DNA from: Oceanospirillaceae bacterium
GTDB lineage: Bacteria; Pseudomonadota; Gammaproteobacteria; Pseudomonadales; Balneatricaceae
Reading direction: 5' to 3'
Assembly: GCA_016845445.1 (NCBI GenBank)
Contig: JAERSU010000269.1
Span: 1 to 35,314 of the forward strand
Length of the DNA: 35,314 nt
The first letter of the stretch is position 1, and each line of letters opens with the position of its first letter. Below the pieces are notes generated by a model. The model was not told where the DNA came from. It ran no database searches and saw only the letters and a list, made by a program, of their open reading frames with translations. The translations under genes and the position numbers were made by a program. Of this stretch, positions 23,901-32,418 are shown one piece after another.

Positions 23901-24408
23901 CGCCAAACAATATTCCCGCCTTTTGCGCCTTAAAGATGAATACGAGGTAGCTCGTATTCTGCACCAGACAGATTGGCAAGCAGACATTGATAAGCAATTT
24001 AGCCACATAGAAAAAACCGAGCTAAACCTGTCACCTATTGGTCTAGCAGGCTGGAATCAGTGGTTACAACAACCTAAAAAGTATGCCATTGGCACCTGGG
24101 TATTAAAGCTAATGCCCTGGCTTGCCTCTTTGCGCAAGTTACGTGGCAGCAAACTCGACCTATTTGCCTATCACCATGAGCGCCGCAAAGAATTGCAATT
24201 CATGCATGAAGTGAAGCAAAACATTGACCAGTTATGTATACAAACTAACCCAGCAAATTTTGAGCAAAGTCTGGCTATTGTTAATCTATACAATCAGGTG
24301 CGCGGCTATGGTCATGTGCGCCAGCATAATATGTTTCAAGCAAGTCATCAGGTAACTGCAGCACTGCATGACCAGCAACAATTGGAGCTAGCGGTGGAAA
24401 TTAGTTAA
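20935..24408 (+). CDS. fused indolepyruvate:ferredoxin oxidoreductase
   Basis: 1157-residue 2-oxoacid:ferredoxin oxidoreductase of the large fused IOR type. It is likely to decarboxylate arylpyruvates or branched 2-oxo acids to acyl-CoA while reducing ferredoxin. N-terminal half: pyrimidine-binding-type TPP domain (GAMVSGYRGSPLGNIDQ; NEDLAATMIWGSQQ). Near residue 438 comes CAGCPHNSSTK, then the TPP core GIGCHFM and GGEGVPW. Around 639 is a ferredoxin-like cluster region (CDGCGHCSKQSNC, then CNSDLTCLKGFCPA). From about 720 lies the gamma domain (VTGVGGMGVVTIGALLG; DFSGLAQKGGAVVSHIR), with a C-terminal DUF6537-like extension. AGGAG lies six bases before ATG 20935. The divergent Lrp-type gene suggests amino-acid-responsive control. 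Confidence 0.94.
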   Translation: MLDTTKPTVNDLFECYRQDSGRVYMNGQQALARILMLQVERDRLHGLNTGAMVSGYRGSPLGNIDQTLHAAKAFFDPLNIEFQPGINEDLAATMIWGSQQTQLSPQANTDGVVGMWYGKGPGVDRCGDVFKHANAAGTSKHGGVLCVAGDDHGAKSSTVPHQSDHAFMSALMPVLYPSSIHEYLWLGLAGIAMSRYSGCWVGFKVISETVETTATVDLDHLPSQFHLPSHFKLPGDGLNLRWPDDRWLQDKRMQEHKAYAAMAFARANQLDRITLRSPSPRFGIITSGKAYEDTRQALLELGLTNPIAAKLGISVFKVAMPWPLEPVGVREFSRGMEEIMVIEERREMIENQIKQHLFNWGHERPRITGKFDDQDHAILPLSEELDVITIALALAHRLLKLQLDDDTRSHITQQIQRLSQAQQSSQAIIAPTQRVPYYCAGCPHNSSTKVPKDSRASAGIGCHFMVTWMNRNTETFTHMGGEGVPWLACSRFTDEAHQFVNLGDGTYFHSGSLAIRQALASKANITYKILYNEAVAMTGGQQVDGYLSVPRLTRQLEAEGVTNMYLLSDDPEQYQGENLASNIHIGHRDAMQQTMLKLREEKGVSVIIYHQACATEKRRQRKRGLRPQAEQRVWIHPQICDGCGHCSKQSNCIAIEPLPSEDGRKRQINQSMCNSDLTCLKGFCPAMVSVHGATIKRPETSALPQVELPTPQVKDIHQQACNIAVTGVGGMGVVTIGALLGMASHLDGKAFMTLDFSGLAQKGGAVVSHIRVGQRPEQVTTARIIPGRADLLIAADAVVTAGPNVLSLCHSQTPAVVSNHLIPTAEFVQNPHSPSHHEECLQQIKSHTSDSSVQMDFHRLAMDYFGDSIYANIMMLGYALQKGHLPVNLSALEKAIHLNGVAIESNLQGLYLGRYLAVHGIPAAPVAEKTVNIDALYSLDDYLAEQMQRLTEYQGKGLAKTYQQQLATWQTALANKLDEKQNEQLTKAIAKQYSRLLRLKDEYEVARILHQTDWQADIDKQFSHIEKTELNLSPIGLAGWNQWLQQPKKYAIGTWVLKLMPWLASLRKLRGSKLDLFAYHHERRKELQFMHEVKQNIDQLCIQTNPANFEQSLAIVNLYNQVRGYGHVRQHNMFQASHQVTAALHDQQQLELAVEIS

Positions 24409-25492
24409 TGACTTTGAGCGGGTGTTTTTGCACTTGCGCAGCGGCTAGCTGGACATCCACCAGATAATAAAGGGAAGCCATACCTAGTTGGCGCCGACCC
24501 ATATTGTGGTAGATCAGTCCAAGGGCAATATCTGCAGCGCTAAAGCGCTGATGCTGGGCGGCAAAGTAATCAGCGGCAGCCGTTGCATCGGTTTGCCGCT
24601 GTTCTAACAGACTAATAATGCGCCCCACACCACCATGATAGGCCTGCACCAACAAGAGCAAATAAAGCTGCTCTTGTTTAGCCTCCGGAAGGTGGCCAAA
24701 GCGAGCCGCAAACACAGGTGCCAGACGGCGGTGATTTTGCCCATATAGCTTAGTGGCACACTCCAGTTGCGCCATGCGATGCTGCTGGAAAGGGCCAGCA
24801 ATGCCACACTCTTCTAACACCGCAGGCATGAGTTGCATCATGCCCAAGGCCTGCGCCGATGAACGGCTATACTTCACCGCCCCACTTTCTATCACTATTT
24901 GGCCAACAAACAAGGGCCACAGCTTTTCGGCATGGGGCAAATGCTGCAAACGACTTTGTTTGTCAAACACCGCCTTAACCATTTCTATCAAGGGGCGCGG
25001 TTGAGCTTCGCTTCCGACACTGACACCATTCCATTTACCCCACACCCAGAAGTCCTGATGCCAACCTAACAATCTGGCTAGTGCAGAATCCAAGTCCACA
25101 TGGGGCTGATCACAGGCTAACGCAAAAGGATAACCCAATTTATGTTTTGCCCCTGCCACCCAGGTGTGCACCTTGCCTTTTTCGGCCAGTAGTTGCCGGG
25201 TTCTATTAAGCTGCCGCTGCGTGGCTTCGCGCAACAGACGATCATCTTGAAAAGTGAGAAACTGGGCCCGGATATCAAATAACAGATGCCTGTCCTGCTT
25301 GGCACAGTAACCCGATTCGGTAAGCACCCAGCGGCGGATATCAGATAGATTGCGAAACCAGTTGTGGCTGTAGATATAAGGGGTATGACGAACAACCTGT
25401 AGCCATGGGGAGGATTCCGAGGATGACGCATAGGCGCCTTGGGCACACAAAAGTGCCAGGCAAAACACTAATGATCTACTGAACGTGGCCAT
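24401..25492 (-). CDS. secreted SLT-domain (lytic transglycosylase-like) protein
   Basis: 363 residues from ATG 25492, which has GAGG seven bases upstream; ATG 25498 nearly touches that site. Signal peptide MATFSRSLVFCLALLCAQGAYA. The first 190 residues match no domain I recognise. The SLT fold follows: candidate catalytic E202 in QIVIESGAVKYSRSSAQALGMMQLMPAVL, then a C-terminal part with YLLLLVQAYHGGVGRIISLLEQ and LGLIYHNMGRRQLGMASLYYLV. It would cleave peptidoglycan in the periplasm. Substitutions around the motif (SGAVKYS, YHGG for YNAG) make it a divergent member. It overlaps the convergent oxidoreductase gene by eight bases. Confidence 0.82.
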   Translation of the reverse strand: MATFSRSLVFCLALLCAQGAYASSSESSPWLQVVRHTPYIYSHNWFRNLSDIRRWVLTESGYCAKQDRHLLFDIRAQFLTFQDDRLLREATQRQLNRTRQLLAEKGKVHTWVAGAKHKLGYPFALACDQPHVDLDSALARLLGWHQDFWVWGKWNGVSVGSEAQPRPLIEMVKAVFDKQSRLQHLPHAEKLWPLFVGQIVIESGAVKYSRSSAQALGMMQLMPAVLEECGIAGPFQQHRMAQLECATKLYGQNHRRLAPVFAARFGHLPEAKQEQLYLLLLVQAYHGGVGRIISLLEQRQTDATAAADYFAAQHQRFSAADIALGLIYHNMGRRQLGMASLYYLVDVQLAAAQVQKHPLKVIN

Positions 25493-25527
25493 ATACATAC
25501 CTCAGTGGTTATTTATACCACAGCAAA

Positions 25528-25740
25528 TCCGCAGCGTCTGCGGACGGGGTCTGATTTGAGCGCAGCGAAAGTCTGACCCCTGCGAGGTTTGTGCCCCATA
25601 ACTGGCTAAGTGGAGCCACTTAGTTAACTAGTGGCACCACTAGCCAGGGTCAGACCCTAGTCCTTTTCCTGTCCGGTAGGTGCTGCAACAAAGTGAATTA
25701 TTCCACATTAGGATCTGACCCTATCCGTGCCTGCGGCAGG
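25528..25740. repeat. cluster of short perfect palindromes (REP/MITE-like)
   Basis: Non-coding stretch with five dyads. TCCGCAG-CGT-CTGCGGA lies at 25528-25544, and GGGGTC (25546-25551) is matched by GACCCC at 25575-25580. Two adjacent hairpins follow, CTAAGTGG-AG-CCACTTAG (25606-25623) and CTAGTGG-CA-CCACTAG (25628-25643), then AGGGTC-A-GACCCT (25646-25658) and CCTGC-G-GCAGG (25730-25740). The GGGTC/TCTGACCC core recurs four times including 25713-25721. GGTC(A/T)GACC-type repeats are familiar from REP elements mobilised by RAYT transposases, but no transposase is here. Nothing else is seen in this intergenic region up to the tRNA terminator. Confidence 0.65.
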
Positions 25741-25756
25741 TTCGTTCTTTAGCCAT

Positions 25757-25789
25757 AAAAAAAGCCCCTCGCTTGCGCGAGAGGCTTTT
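25757..25789 (-). terminator. terminator of the tRNA-Ser/Lys/Lys transcript
   Basis: Stem AAAAGCCCCTCGC / GCGAGAGGCTTTT (13 positions, one mismatch) with a four-base loop. Read leftward it ends in seven T, just after the last tRNA-Lys. Confidence 0.88.
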
Positions 25790-25793
25790 ATAA

Positions 25794-25869
25794 TGGTGGG
25801 TTGTACAGGATTCGAACCTGTGACCAATTGGTTAAAAGCCAACTGCTCTACCAACTGAGCTAACAACCC
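25794..25869 (-). tRNA. tRNA-Lys(TTT), copy 1
   Basis: Full cloverleaf on the minus strand: acceptor GGGTTGT/ACAACCC, D arm AGCTCAGTTGGTAGAGC, anticodon stem TTGGC with loop CTTTTAA (anticodon TTT), T arm CAGGTTCGAATCCTG, encoded CCA. Identical in body to the next copy. Confidence 0.97.
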
Positions 25870-25916
25870 AAAGTTGTTGACCAGCTACCACTATTCTTGA
25901 TAGCCACGTCGTATGA

Positions 25917-25992
25917 TGGTGGGTCGTACAGGATTCGAACCTGTGACCAATTGGTTAAAAGCCAACTGCTCTACCAACTGAGCTAACGACCC
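25917..25992 (-). tRNA. tRNA-Lys(TTT), copy 2
   Basis: Cloverleaf on the minus strand with acceptor GGGTCGT/ACGACCC, anticodon TTT in loop CTTTTAA, T arm CAGGTTCGAATCCTG and encoded CCA. It differs from the neighbouring copy only by one compensated acceptor base pair. Confidence 0.97.
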
Positions 25993-26055
25993 ACTTGTTC
26001 TGCCATATGTTTTACAAGCTTGGTAGCTTTTTACTCTCTATCCGCAGAGGATAAA

Positions 26056-26146
26056 TGGCGGAGGAGGAGAGATTCGAACTCTCGGTGGGGTATTAGCCCA
26101 CGACGGTTTTCAAGACCGTTGCATTAAACCACTCTGCCACCCCTCC
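26056..26146 (-). tRNA. tRNA-Ser(TGA)
   Basis: Class II tRNA of about 91 bases with CCA. Acceptor GGAGGGG/CTCCTCC with one G-T pair, anticodon loop CTTGAAA (anticodon TGA), a long variable arm (CGTGGGCTAATACCCCACC region) and T arm GAGAGTTCGAATCTCTC. First gene of the tRNA transcript. Confidence 0.96.
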
Positions 26147-26159
26147 GCAGAGGAGGCGT

Positions 26160-26187
26160 ATATTAAACTATTCTCTTTCAGAGTCAA
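26160..26187 (-). promoter_or_regulatory. sigma-70 promoter of the tRNA-Ser/Lys/Lys cluster
   Basis: On the minus strand TTGACT, 16 bases, TAATAT, followed by the GC-rich discriminator ACGCCTCC typical of stringently controlled stable-RNA promoters. The expected start is just before tRNA-Ser. Confidence 0.75.
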
Positions 26188-26321
26188 TACTTAGGAGCCA
26201 AACTTTGTAAAAAAAAGGGCTTTTTTTAGCGTCGCCGTTGTGACCACAAAGTATTAATAATTAACAACAAATTTAGGCTCATGCTATGCTGCTGCCATCC
26301 TACTTTGATTGAGCTTACAAA

Positions 26322-26738
26322 ATGGACAAAAATCAACTAAATGCCTTCCTCAAAGAACAATTTCCACAAAGCGGCAACATTGGTGTAGTGCATGAAATCC
26401 ATGCCGATGAAGTGGTTATGCGGTTGGTTCCTGATGACAGCCATCTACGCCCCGGCAATACTATTTCCGGCCCCACCTTGATGGCCTTGTCTGATGTCAC
26501 CGCCTATGTTGCCATACTGAATAAAATAGGCCCGCAGTCGCTGGCCGTGACCACCAATTTAAACATGAATTTTTTACGCAAACCTATGGCAGAGCATGCC
26601 TTGTATGCACGAGGCAGCCTGTTAAAACTAGGCAAGCGATTAGCCATTTGTGAAATCAGTATCGAGCAAGATCAAGGCGCAGAGCATGTACTGGTAGCCC
26701 ATTGCACCTGTACCTACTCCATTCCACCACAAACCTGA
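26322..26738 (+). CDS. PaaI-family hotdog thioesterase
   Basis: 138-residue single hotdog domain, probably an acyl-CoA thioesterase of unknown substrate. Typical features: HLRPGNTISGPTLMALSDVTAYVAIL, the helix region with the catalytic-type Asp (D66) after the PGNTISG loop; SLAVTTNLNMNFLRKP, the paired strand; then a long strand ending VAHCTCTYSIP. No signal peptide, so cytoplasmic. The start lacks a clear ribosome site. The 3' end overlaps the convergent moeB gene by 25 bases. Confidence 0.88.
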   Translation: MDKNQLNAFLKEQFPQSGNIGVVHEIHADEVVMRLVPDDSHLRPGNTISGPTLMALSDVTAYVAILNKIGPQSLAVTTNLNMNFLRKPMAEHALYARGSLLKLGKRLAICEISIEQDQGAEHVLVAHCTCTYSIPPQT

Positions 26739-27463
26739 CACTGGGGTAATTTAGGTAAGCCAAAACTGCGCCACTGACCCGCCAAACCATCAAACATCAG
26801 GAGCTTGCCAACGGCTACTTCACCGACACCGGCAAGCAACTTGATGGTTTCCAAGGCTTGCATGGTGCCAATTACCCCAACAATGGGTGAAATCACGCCA
26901 TTGGCAGCGCAAGTGACATCACGATCAGCGGTATGATGATGCAAACAAGCATAACAAGGGGTATTGTCTTGGCGCGGATCAAACACACTTAGCTGACCCT
27001 CAAAACGAATGGCCGCCCCCGATACGAGTGGTGTTTTACTCTGCCAACAAGCTTTATTTAAACTACTGCGGGTAATTTGATTGTCAGTACAATCGACCAC
27101 CACATCAGCCAAAGCAACCTGTTCAAGCATAGCATCACCAGCTAGGCGCTCAGCCAAACAGCTAACCTTGATATCGCTATTTAGTTGGCTGATGCGCTTG
27201 GCTGCAGACTGCACCTTGGGCACATCGATACTCCCTTCATCATGGGCTACCTGACGCTGCAGATTGGAAAAATCCACCACATCATCATCGACCAGCACCA
27301 GATGTCCAACACCTGCAGCAGCCAAATACAAGGCCACAGGGCTACCTAACCCACCCACGCCGACTATCAGCACACGCGCATCTAGCAGCGCTTGCTGCCC
27401 GTGGTAATCAAATTCTGGCAACATGATCTGACGGCTGTATCTAAGTAGCTGTTCGTCCTGCAT
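26714..27463 (-). CDS. moeB: MoeB/ThiF-type sulfur-carrier adenylyltransferase
   Basis: 249 residues from ATG 27463, with GGAA about six bases upstream; the TTG at 27475 is unlikely. E1-like fold: LLRYSRQIMLPEFDYHGQQAL, nucleotide loop VGVGGLGSP, LVDDDVVDFSNLQRQV (adenylation residues), VVDCTDNQITR. Zinc cysteines are in CYACLHH and CQVCGG. MoeB activates MoaD for molybdopterin synthesis, the cofactor needed by SoxC; ThiF would activate ThiS. The prmC-moeB pairing is common in gammaproteobacteria and supports MoeB. No C-terminal rhodanese domain. Confidence 0.9.
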   Translation of the reverse strand: MQDEQLLRYSRQIMLPEFDYHGQQALLDARVLIVGVGGLGSPVALYLAAAGVGHLVLVDDDVVDFSNLQRQVAHDEGSIDVPKVQSAAKRISQLNSDIKVSCLAERLAGDAMLEQVALADVVVDCTDNQITRSSLNKACWQSKTPLVSGAAIRFEGQLSVFDPRQDNTPCYACLHHHTADRDVTCAANGVISPIVGVIGTMQALETIKLLAGVGEVAVGKLLMFDGLAGQWRSFGLPKLPQCQVCGGME

Positions 27464-27475
27464 GTGATATTCCAA

Positions 27476-28327
27476 TTAATTCTGTTTCTGACCCAAGGTC
27501 ACACGTTCCCGTTGCCCCAAGTCTAGCTCAGTACGCACCGCGACAAAACCTGCTTGCTTGAGTATATCCCGTACCGCTTGACCCTGATCATAGCCATGTT
27601 CTAGTAGCAGCCAACCCTTATCGTCCAATAAAGCAATGGCTTGCAGGGCGATTATGTTAATATCCGCTAAGCCATGGTCTTCAGCGATCAATGCTGACAG
27701 GGGCTCGAAACGCACATCGCCTTGCTGCAGATGCGGATCCTGTGGGTCGATATAGGGTGGATTACTAACAATGCAATGCCAGCCAGCATCTAGCCCCGTT
27801 GCCCAATCCCCTTGTTGGAACTGCACCTGTTGCAGTTGGTTAAGCTGGGCATTTTCTCGCGCCAAGTTAACGGCATCTTGATGATAGTCGATACCCAAAA
27901 TATGCCACTGCGGTTGCTCCGCAGCCAAGGCCAGGGCAATGGCACCGGTACCCGTGCCTAAATCCACTAGTCGGCATTTATCTGGCAAGGCCATATTGAG
28001 CACGGTTTCCACCATAAGCTCTGTTTCCGGCCGCGGAATCAAGGTAGAAGGATGGGTTTTGAGGTTAATACTCCAGAAGCCTTGCTCACCCATAATGTAA
28101 GCCACGGGCTCACCTTCTAAACGACGCTTAATACAAGCCTCAAAGGCCTGCCATTGCTCATGGTCCAGCGGCTTTTCAGGCCAGGTAAACAAACTGGCCG
28201 AATTGACTTGCAAACAATGGCCAAGCAGCAACTCACTATCAAGGGCAGGACTGTCACCACCAGCAAGCTGATCTTGCGCCCAAACTAACGCCTGAGCGCG
28301 AGTAGGTGGGTTAGCCTTCTGAATCAC
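27476..28327 (-). CDS. prmC: peptide chain release factor glutamine methyltransferase PrmC
   Basis: N5-glutamine methyltransferase that modifies the GGQ Gln of release factors. 283 residues from GTG 28327, chosen because the family begins a few residues before the [13 protein letters not shown] helix; the open frame upstream to 28408 lies inside prfA and does not look like PrmC. SAM-binding [15 protein letters not shown], and catalytic NPPY in [14 protein letters not shown], then the closing [13 protein letters not shown]. It overlaps the end of its substrate gene prfA by 17 bases. No strong ribosome site. Confidence 0.93.
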   Translation of the reverse strand: MIQKANPPTRAQALVWAQDQLAGGDSPALDSELLLGHCLQVNSASLFTWPEKPLDHEQWQAFEACIKRRLEGEPVAYIMGEQGFWSINLKTHPSTLIPRPETELMVETVLNMALPDKCRLVDLGTGTGAIALALAAEQPQWHILGIDYHQDAVNLARENAQLNQLQQVQFQQGDWATGLDAGWHCIVSNPPYIDPQDPHLQQGDVRFEPLSALIAEDHGLADINIIALQAIALLDDKGWLLLEHGYDQGQAVRDILKQAGFVAVRTELDLGQRERVTLGQKQN

Positions 28328-29402
28328 TGAGGGCGGCCAACATATTGGCTTGATGCTCGTTAATGAGCGGCTCAACAACGCAGTTAACATCACCTTCCAT
28401 GATTTCATTGAGGCGATATAAGGTCAGGTTAATGCGATGATCAGTAACCCGGCCCTGCGGATAATTGTAGGTGCGAATACGTTCAGAACGGTCACCACTA
28501 CCAACCAAGCTTTTACGTTGATCGGCTTGCTCGGCAGCTGCCGCGTCCTGAGCACTGGTGAGCAACTTAGACGCCAACAAAGACATGGCCTTGGCCTTGT
28601 TCTTATGCTGCGAACGCTCATCTTGACACTCCACTACCACGCCCGTAGGAATGTGAGTTATGCGAATGGCCGAATCAGTTTTGTTAACGTGCTGACCACC
28701 TGCACCAGAGGCACGGAAGGTATCAATGCGCAGATCGCCTTTATTGATGTCCACTTCGTCCACCGAATCTGCTTCTGGCATGACTGCCACAGTACAGGCG
28801 GAGGTATGGATACGGCCTTGAGATTCGGTTTCTGGTACCCGCTGCACTCGGTGTGCACCTGATTCAAATTTCAAGCGCGAATAAACATCATTACCCACCA
28901 TACGGGTAATGATTTCACGATAGCCGCCATGTTCGCCTTCGTTGGCGCTAATCACTTCGACGCGCCAGCCCATCTGCTCAGCGTAGCGGCTATACATGCG
29001 ATACAGATCACCGGCAAAGATAGCCGCTTCGTCACCACCAGTGCCAGCTCGAATCTCGACAAAGGTATTGTGCCCGTCATTGGGATCTTTCGGTAACAGC
29101 AGCTTCTGTAAATCTAGTTCTAATTCGCCTTGACGCTCTTTGCCTGCAAGAATCTCTTCCTGGGCCATGGCTTTCATTTCGGCGTCATCTTCTTCCAGCA
29201 TCAAAGCAGCTTCTTCCATGTCTTCCTGCAACTGGACGTATTCGGAATAGAGCTTTACCACGTCTTCGAGCTCGGCATACTCCTTGGAATAGGCGCGAAA
29301 TTTGTCCTGGTCCATGATCACTTCGGCTTCACCTAAGAGAGCTTCTAGCTCTTCGTAGCGATCCTTAAGGTGATCCAATTTAGTTAAAATGGAGCTTTTC
29401 AT
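28311..29402 (-). CDS. prfA: peptide chain release factor 1
   Basis: Terminates translation at UAA and UAG. 363 residues, standard length. Codon-recognition segment with PxT motif as PET in [18 protein letters not shown]; catalytic GGQ in [19 protein letters not shown] near residue 235; C-terminal [20 protein letters not shown]. Its ATG overlaps the hemA stop in an ATGA junction, and prmC follows with overlap, giving the conserved hemA-prfA-prmC operon. Confidence 0.98.
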   Translation of the reverse strand: MKSSILTKLDHLKDRYEELEALLGEAEVIMDQDKFRAYSKEYAELEDVVKLYSEYVQLQEDMEEAALMLEEDDAEMKAMAQEEILAGKERQGELELDLQKLLLPKDPNDGHNTFVEIRAGTGGDEAAIFAGDLYRMYSRYAEQMGWRVEVISANEGEHGGYREIITRMVGNDVYSRLKFESGAHRVQRVPETESQGRIHTSACTVAVMPEADSVDEVDINKGDLRIDTFRASGAGGQHVNKTDSAIRITHIPTGVVVECQDERSQHKNKAKAMSLLASKLLTSAQDAAAAEQADQRKSLVGSGDRSERIRTYNYPQGRVTDHRINLTLYRLNEIMEGDVNCVVEPLINEHQANMLAALSDSEG

Positions 29403-30670
29403 ATCTTCTTATTCAATTCGTATATGTCCTGCACGGCCTGCAGTCCATGTTCTTTTTCTTCAACGCTGGCTTGCTTCAAATAAATGGTAGGGCCATGCAT
29501 CATTTTATTACTTAAATCGCGGGCCAAGCGTTGCAGTACCGCCTCGGCATCGTGACCTTTTTGCAGGTTAGCCAGGGCCTTGTCTAACTCACTATCACGA
29601 ATAGATTCCATTTTGCTACGAAATTCACGAATAGTGCCAACGGCATCGAGGGCCTTTTCCTTTTGCAGAAATTCGGCAATACCGACATCAATAATTTTTT
29701 CCGCCGCTTGAGCTGCTTCTTGACGAGAGCGCTTACCTTCCTCAATAACGTCTTTCAAATCATCAACGGTATACAGGTAAACATCATCCAGTTCATCGAC
29801 TTCGGCTTCGATATCCCGTGGTACGGCAATATCAACCATAAACATTAAACGGTGACGTCGCTGCTTGAGAGCACTTTCCACCACACCTTTACCCAATATG
29901 GGTAATTGACTTGCAGTGGATGAAATGACGATATCCGCTTCATGCAAATGCTCTGGAATCTCTGACAGGAGCATGGCCTTAGCATCAAATTCGGCGGCTA
30001 AGGTTTCGGCGCGTGCCAGAGTACGATTTGCCACCATCAGCTTTTGCACACCGGCTTCACGCAAATGCCTTGCTACTAGTTCTATGGTTTCACCGGCACC
30101 AATCAGCATGGCTTTTTGCTCACTAAAATCAGCAAATATTTGCCTTGCCATGGATACCGCTGCAAAGGCCACGGAAACCGGACTTTCACCAATGGCTGTT
30201 TGCGTGCGTACCAGTTTGGCCGTGCTAAAGGCCTGATGAAAAACACGATTCAAATGACTAGAAACCGTATTAATTTCTTGCGCCACAGAATAACTGGATT
30301 TGAGCTGGCCTAATATTTGCGGCTCACCCAAAACCAAGGAATCTAGGCCACTGGCCACTCGCATCATGTGCCGAGCGGCATCGTCATGATAGTGGCAATA
30401 GCTATGTTGCTGAATTTCATTGGCATCCAAAGCATGAAAGCCAGCCACCCAGTTGGCCACTTCACGCCCTGCATCCTGATCACCATCTAAGGGCATATAG
30501 GCGTAGATTTCGGTGCGGTTACAAGTCGACAAAATAGCCACTTCTTGCAGTGCTGTTTCGGCCACCATACGCTGCAACGCCTGGGGTGTGGCTTCAGGTG
30601 CAAAAGCCACCTGCTCTCGCACTCGCACCGGGGCAGTATTGTGATTAATACCAAAAACAAACAGCGACAT
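29399..30670 (-). CDS. hemA: glutamyl-tRNA reductase
   Basis: First committed enzyme of C5 tetrapyrrole synthesis, reducing Glu-tRNA to glutamate-1-semialdehyde with NADPH. 423 residues. Catalytic C50 in [36 protein letters not shown]-binding [29 protein letters not shown]. Haem supply is needed for SoxA, SoxX and SoxD, though the linkage is general. First gene of the hemA-prfA-prmC-moeB operon, divergent from the TPR lipoprotein gene. Confidence 0.98.
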   Translation of the reverse strand: MSLFVFGINHNTAPVRVREQVAFAPEATPQALQRMVAETALQEVAILSTCNRTEIYAYMPLDGDQDAGREVANWVAGFHALDANEIQQHSYCHYHDDAARHMMRVASGLDSLVLGEPQILGQLKSSYSVAQEINTVSSHLNRVFHQAFSTAKLVRTQTAIGESPVSVAFAAVSMARQIFADFSEQKAMLIGAGETIELVARHLREAGVQKLMVANRTLARAETLAAEFDAKAMLLSEIPEHLHEADIVISSTASQLPILGKGVVESALKQRRHRLMFMVDIAVPRDIEAEVDELDDVYLYTVDDLKDVIEEGKRSRQEAAQAAEKIIDVGIAEFLQKEKALDAVGTIREFRSKMESIRDSELDKALANLQKGHDAEAVLQRLARDLSNKMMHGPTIYLKQASVEEKEHGLQAVQDIYELNKKI

Positions 30671-30731
30671 GATTCGACTAACTACTATACCTATCCTGCA
30701 CGCAGGACATCTAGATCAAAAATGGCCCAGC

Positions 30732-30737
30732 ATTATA
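30732..30737 (-). promoter_or_regulatory. -10 element of a probable hemA promoter
   Basis: Perfect TATAAT on the minus strand, giving a start about 55 bases before the hemA ATG. No convincing -35 hexamer at 16-18 bases, so strength is uncertain. Confidence 0.4.
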
Positions 30738-30882
30738 CCCGAAAACCCCACAACTCCATAGGGATTAACTGACACAATATCGGCTTTATTATTAGGCAAT
30801 ATTTGCTACACTGATTACCTAACAACCCTAACAGAATACTGATGGGCTCAAGCGCCACATCACATCAAGGAACACCAGGCCC

Positions 30883-32418
30883 ATGCTCAATCTTGTGCGC
30901 CATTACTGGTCACAATTCAAGCTACCCACAGGCTTACTTAGCAACCCCTATAGCGTGCTAGGCACTGCCCTGATCATGTTAAGCGGTTGTAGTAGCAATC
31001 AGATTGCGCAGCAACAAGCCAACTACACGCCACTACCCACTGCCGACCTAAGCGCCATATTGGCAGCAGAAATAGCCCTGCACCGAGGCCAAAACCAACA
31101 GGCTAGCGAGCTGTATTTACAAAGTGCCAATAACAGCAACAATGCCGACCTAGCCAAGCGCGCCACCTACGCAGCGCAACTGAGCAATCAAATTGACACC
31201 TACAAACGCAGCAGTCAACTATGGTACCAACTGCAACCGGATGCGGTATTAGCTCAACAGCATCTAGCCCAGAGCCTCTATCACAGCAATGAAATCGACC
31301 CGGCTATCGATATCCTGCAAACACTCATACAACAACAGGCAGATTATTTGCCGGCCCCCGCCCTACTTGGCGAAATACTACTAAGCCAAAAACGCTACCA
31401 AGAGTGCCATGCATTGCTGCAACCCTATACTAGCATAGACCAACCTGATCGCCTGTTAGGTAGTTTACATATCCAGGCCCTAAGCCAGATGGAAAATTTC
31501 AATCAGGCACTGACATTAACCCAGCAACTCATCAAGCAGTATCCTGAGGACACAGGGTTACTACTTACCGCAGCACTACTAAACACCGAAATAGCTCTGC
31601 CAGCCAAGGCTCGCAGCGACCTGCTACAAGCCTACGCCCTTGAACCAGACAACCCACAAATCAACTTTTACCTGGCTGAAAACTACCATGCTGCAGGCGA
31701 TAAACAGCAAGCCATTAAGCATTATCAATTAATTCACAGCGGTCCAAATTTGCTCAAAGCCATCGTCAGCATGCTTGAGCTAGACCCACCTACAGAAGCA
31801 GAGCGACAAACCTACTTCGCTGAGTTACGCCAGCTACATGGGCAAGCAAGCAGCCAAATTTACCTACTGGAAGCTGATTTTTTAAAGGCCCAGCAGCAGG
31901 TTAACGAGGCGTATCAAGTCTACGCTCACGCGGTTGCGAAACACCCCGACAACACCGACATCTTGTATGCACAAGCCATGTTAGCGGCCTACTTAAGAGA
32001 TTGGCCAGTGATGGAACAAGCCCTGTTAACAGTCATCAAGTTAGATCCAAGCCATGCCCATGCCCTCAATGCACTGGGTTACACCTATGCCGATCACAAC
32101 ACTCAATTAGACAAGGCCGAACAACTCATCAGCAAAGCCCTGGCTTTGCGCCCTGAAGACCCTGCCATTATGGACAGCATGGGCTGGCTAAATTACCGCC
32201 AAGGCCATTACCGTACGGCTAGAGACTATCTACAAAGGGCCTTTGCCGTTTTCCCAGATGCAGAAATCGCCGCCCATCTAGGCGTAGTAGAATGGGCCCT
32301 TGGCAACCTAGACGAAGCGCAACGAGTGTGGGACACCATCTTGCAAGATGACCCAGAGAATGCGTTAATTAAGCAAGCCATTTTAGATGCTCAAGAGGAA
32401 TTCCCTAGTGAAAGCTAG
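30883..32418 (+). CDS. TPR-repeat outer-membrane-type lipoprotein
   Basis: 511 residues. After a positively charged N-terminus comes a hydrophobic stretch and lipobox MLSGC with C36, so it is probably a lipoprotein. The remainder is tetratricopeptide repeats: AAEIALHRGQNQQASELYLQSA, YALEPDNPQINFYLAENYHAAGDKQQAIKHYQ, HALNALGYTYADHNTQLDKAEQLISKALALRPEDPAIMDSMGW, then the final DEAQRVWDTILQDDPEN. This is the gene that precedes lolB in Pseudomonas-type genomes. Its role is not established; a scaffold in outer-membrane biogenesis is possible. The start has AAGGA eleven bases upstream, rather far. Confidence 0.9.
   Translation: MLNLVRHYWSQFKLPTGLLSNPYSVLGTALIMLSGCSSNQIAQQQANYTPLPTADLSAILAAEIALHRGQNQQASELYLQSANNSNNADLAKRATYAAQLSNQIDTYKRSSQLWYQLQPDAVLAQQHLAQSLYHSNEIDPAIDILQTLIQQQADYLPAPALLGEILLSQKRYQECHALLQPYTSIDQPDRLLGSLHIQALSQMENFNQALTLTQQLIKQYPEDTGLLLTAALLNTEIALPAKARSDLLQAYALEPDNPQINFYLAENYHAAGDKQQAIKHYQLIHSGPNLLKAIVSMLELDPPTEAERQTYFAELRQLHGQASSQIYLLEADFLKAQQQVNEAYQVYAHAVAKHPDNTDILYAQAMLAAYLRDWPVMEQALLTVIKLDPSHAHALNALGYTYADHNTQLDKAEQLISKALALRPEDPAIMDSMGWLNYRQGHYRTARDYLQRAFAVFPDAEIAAHLGVVEWALGNLDEAQRVWDTILQDDPENALIKQAILDAQEEFPSES

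Noticed and set aside
25794-25992. possible CRISPR-like or direct repeat (two near-identical 76-base units)
   Set aside because: Both units fold as complete tRNA-Lys genes; simple tandem tRNA duplication.
26211-26227. A-run / GGGC / T-run palindrome before the thioesterase gene
   Set aside because: Only A-T pairs in the stem, so not a convincing terminator.
28328-28408. 27-codon N-terminal extension of prmC
   Set aside because: Lies inside prfA, does not resemble PrmC, and GTG 28327 gives the family's usual N-terminus.
28437-28862. 141-codon plus-strand open frame
   Set aside because: Antisense to prfA in its most conserved region, including the GGQ segment.
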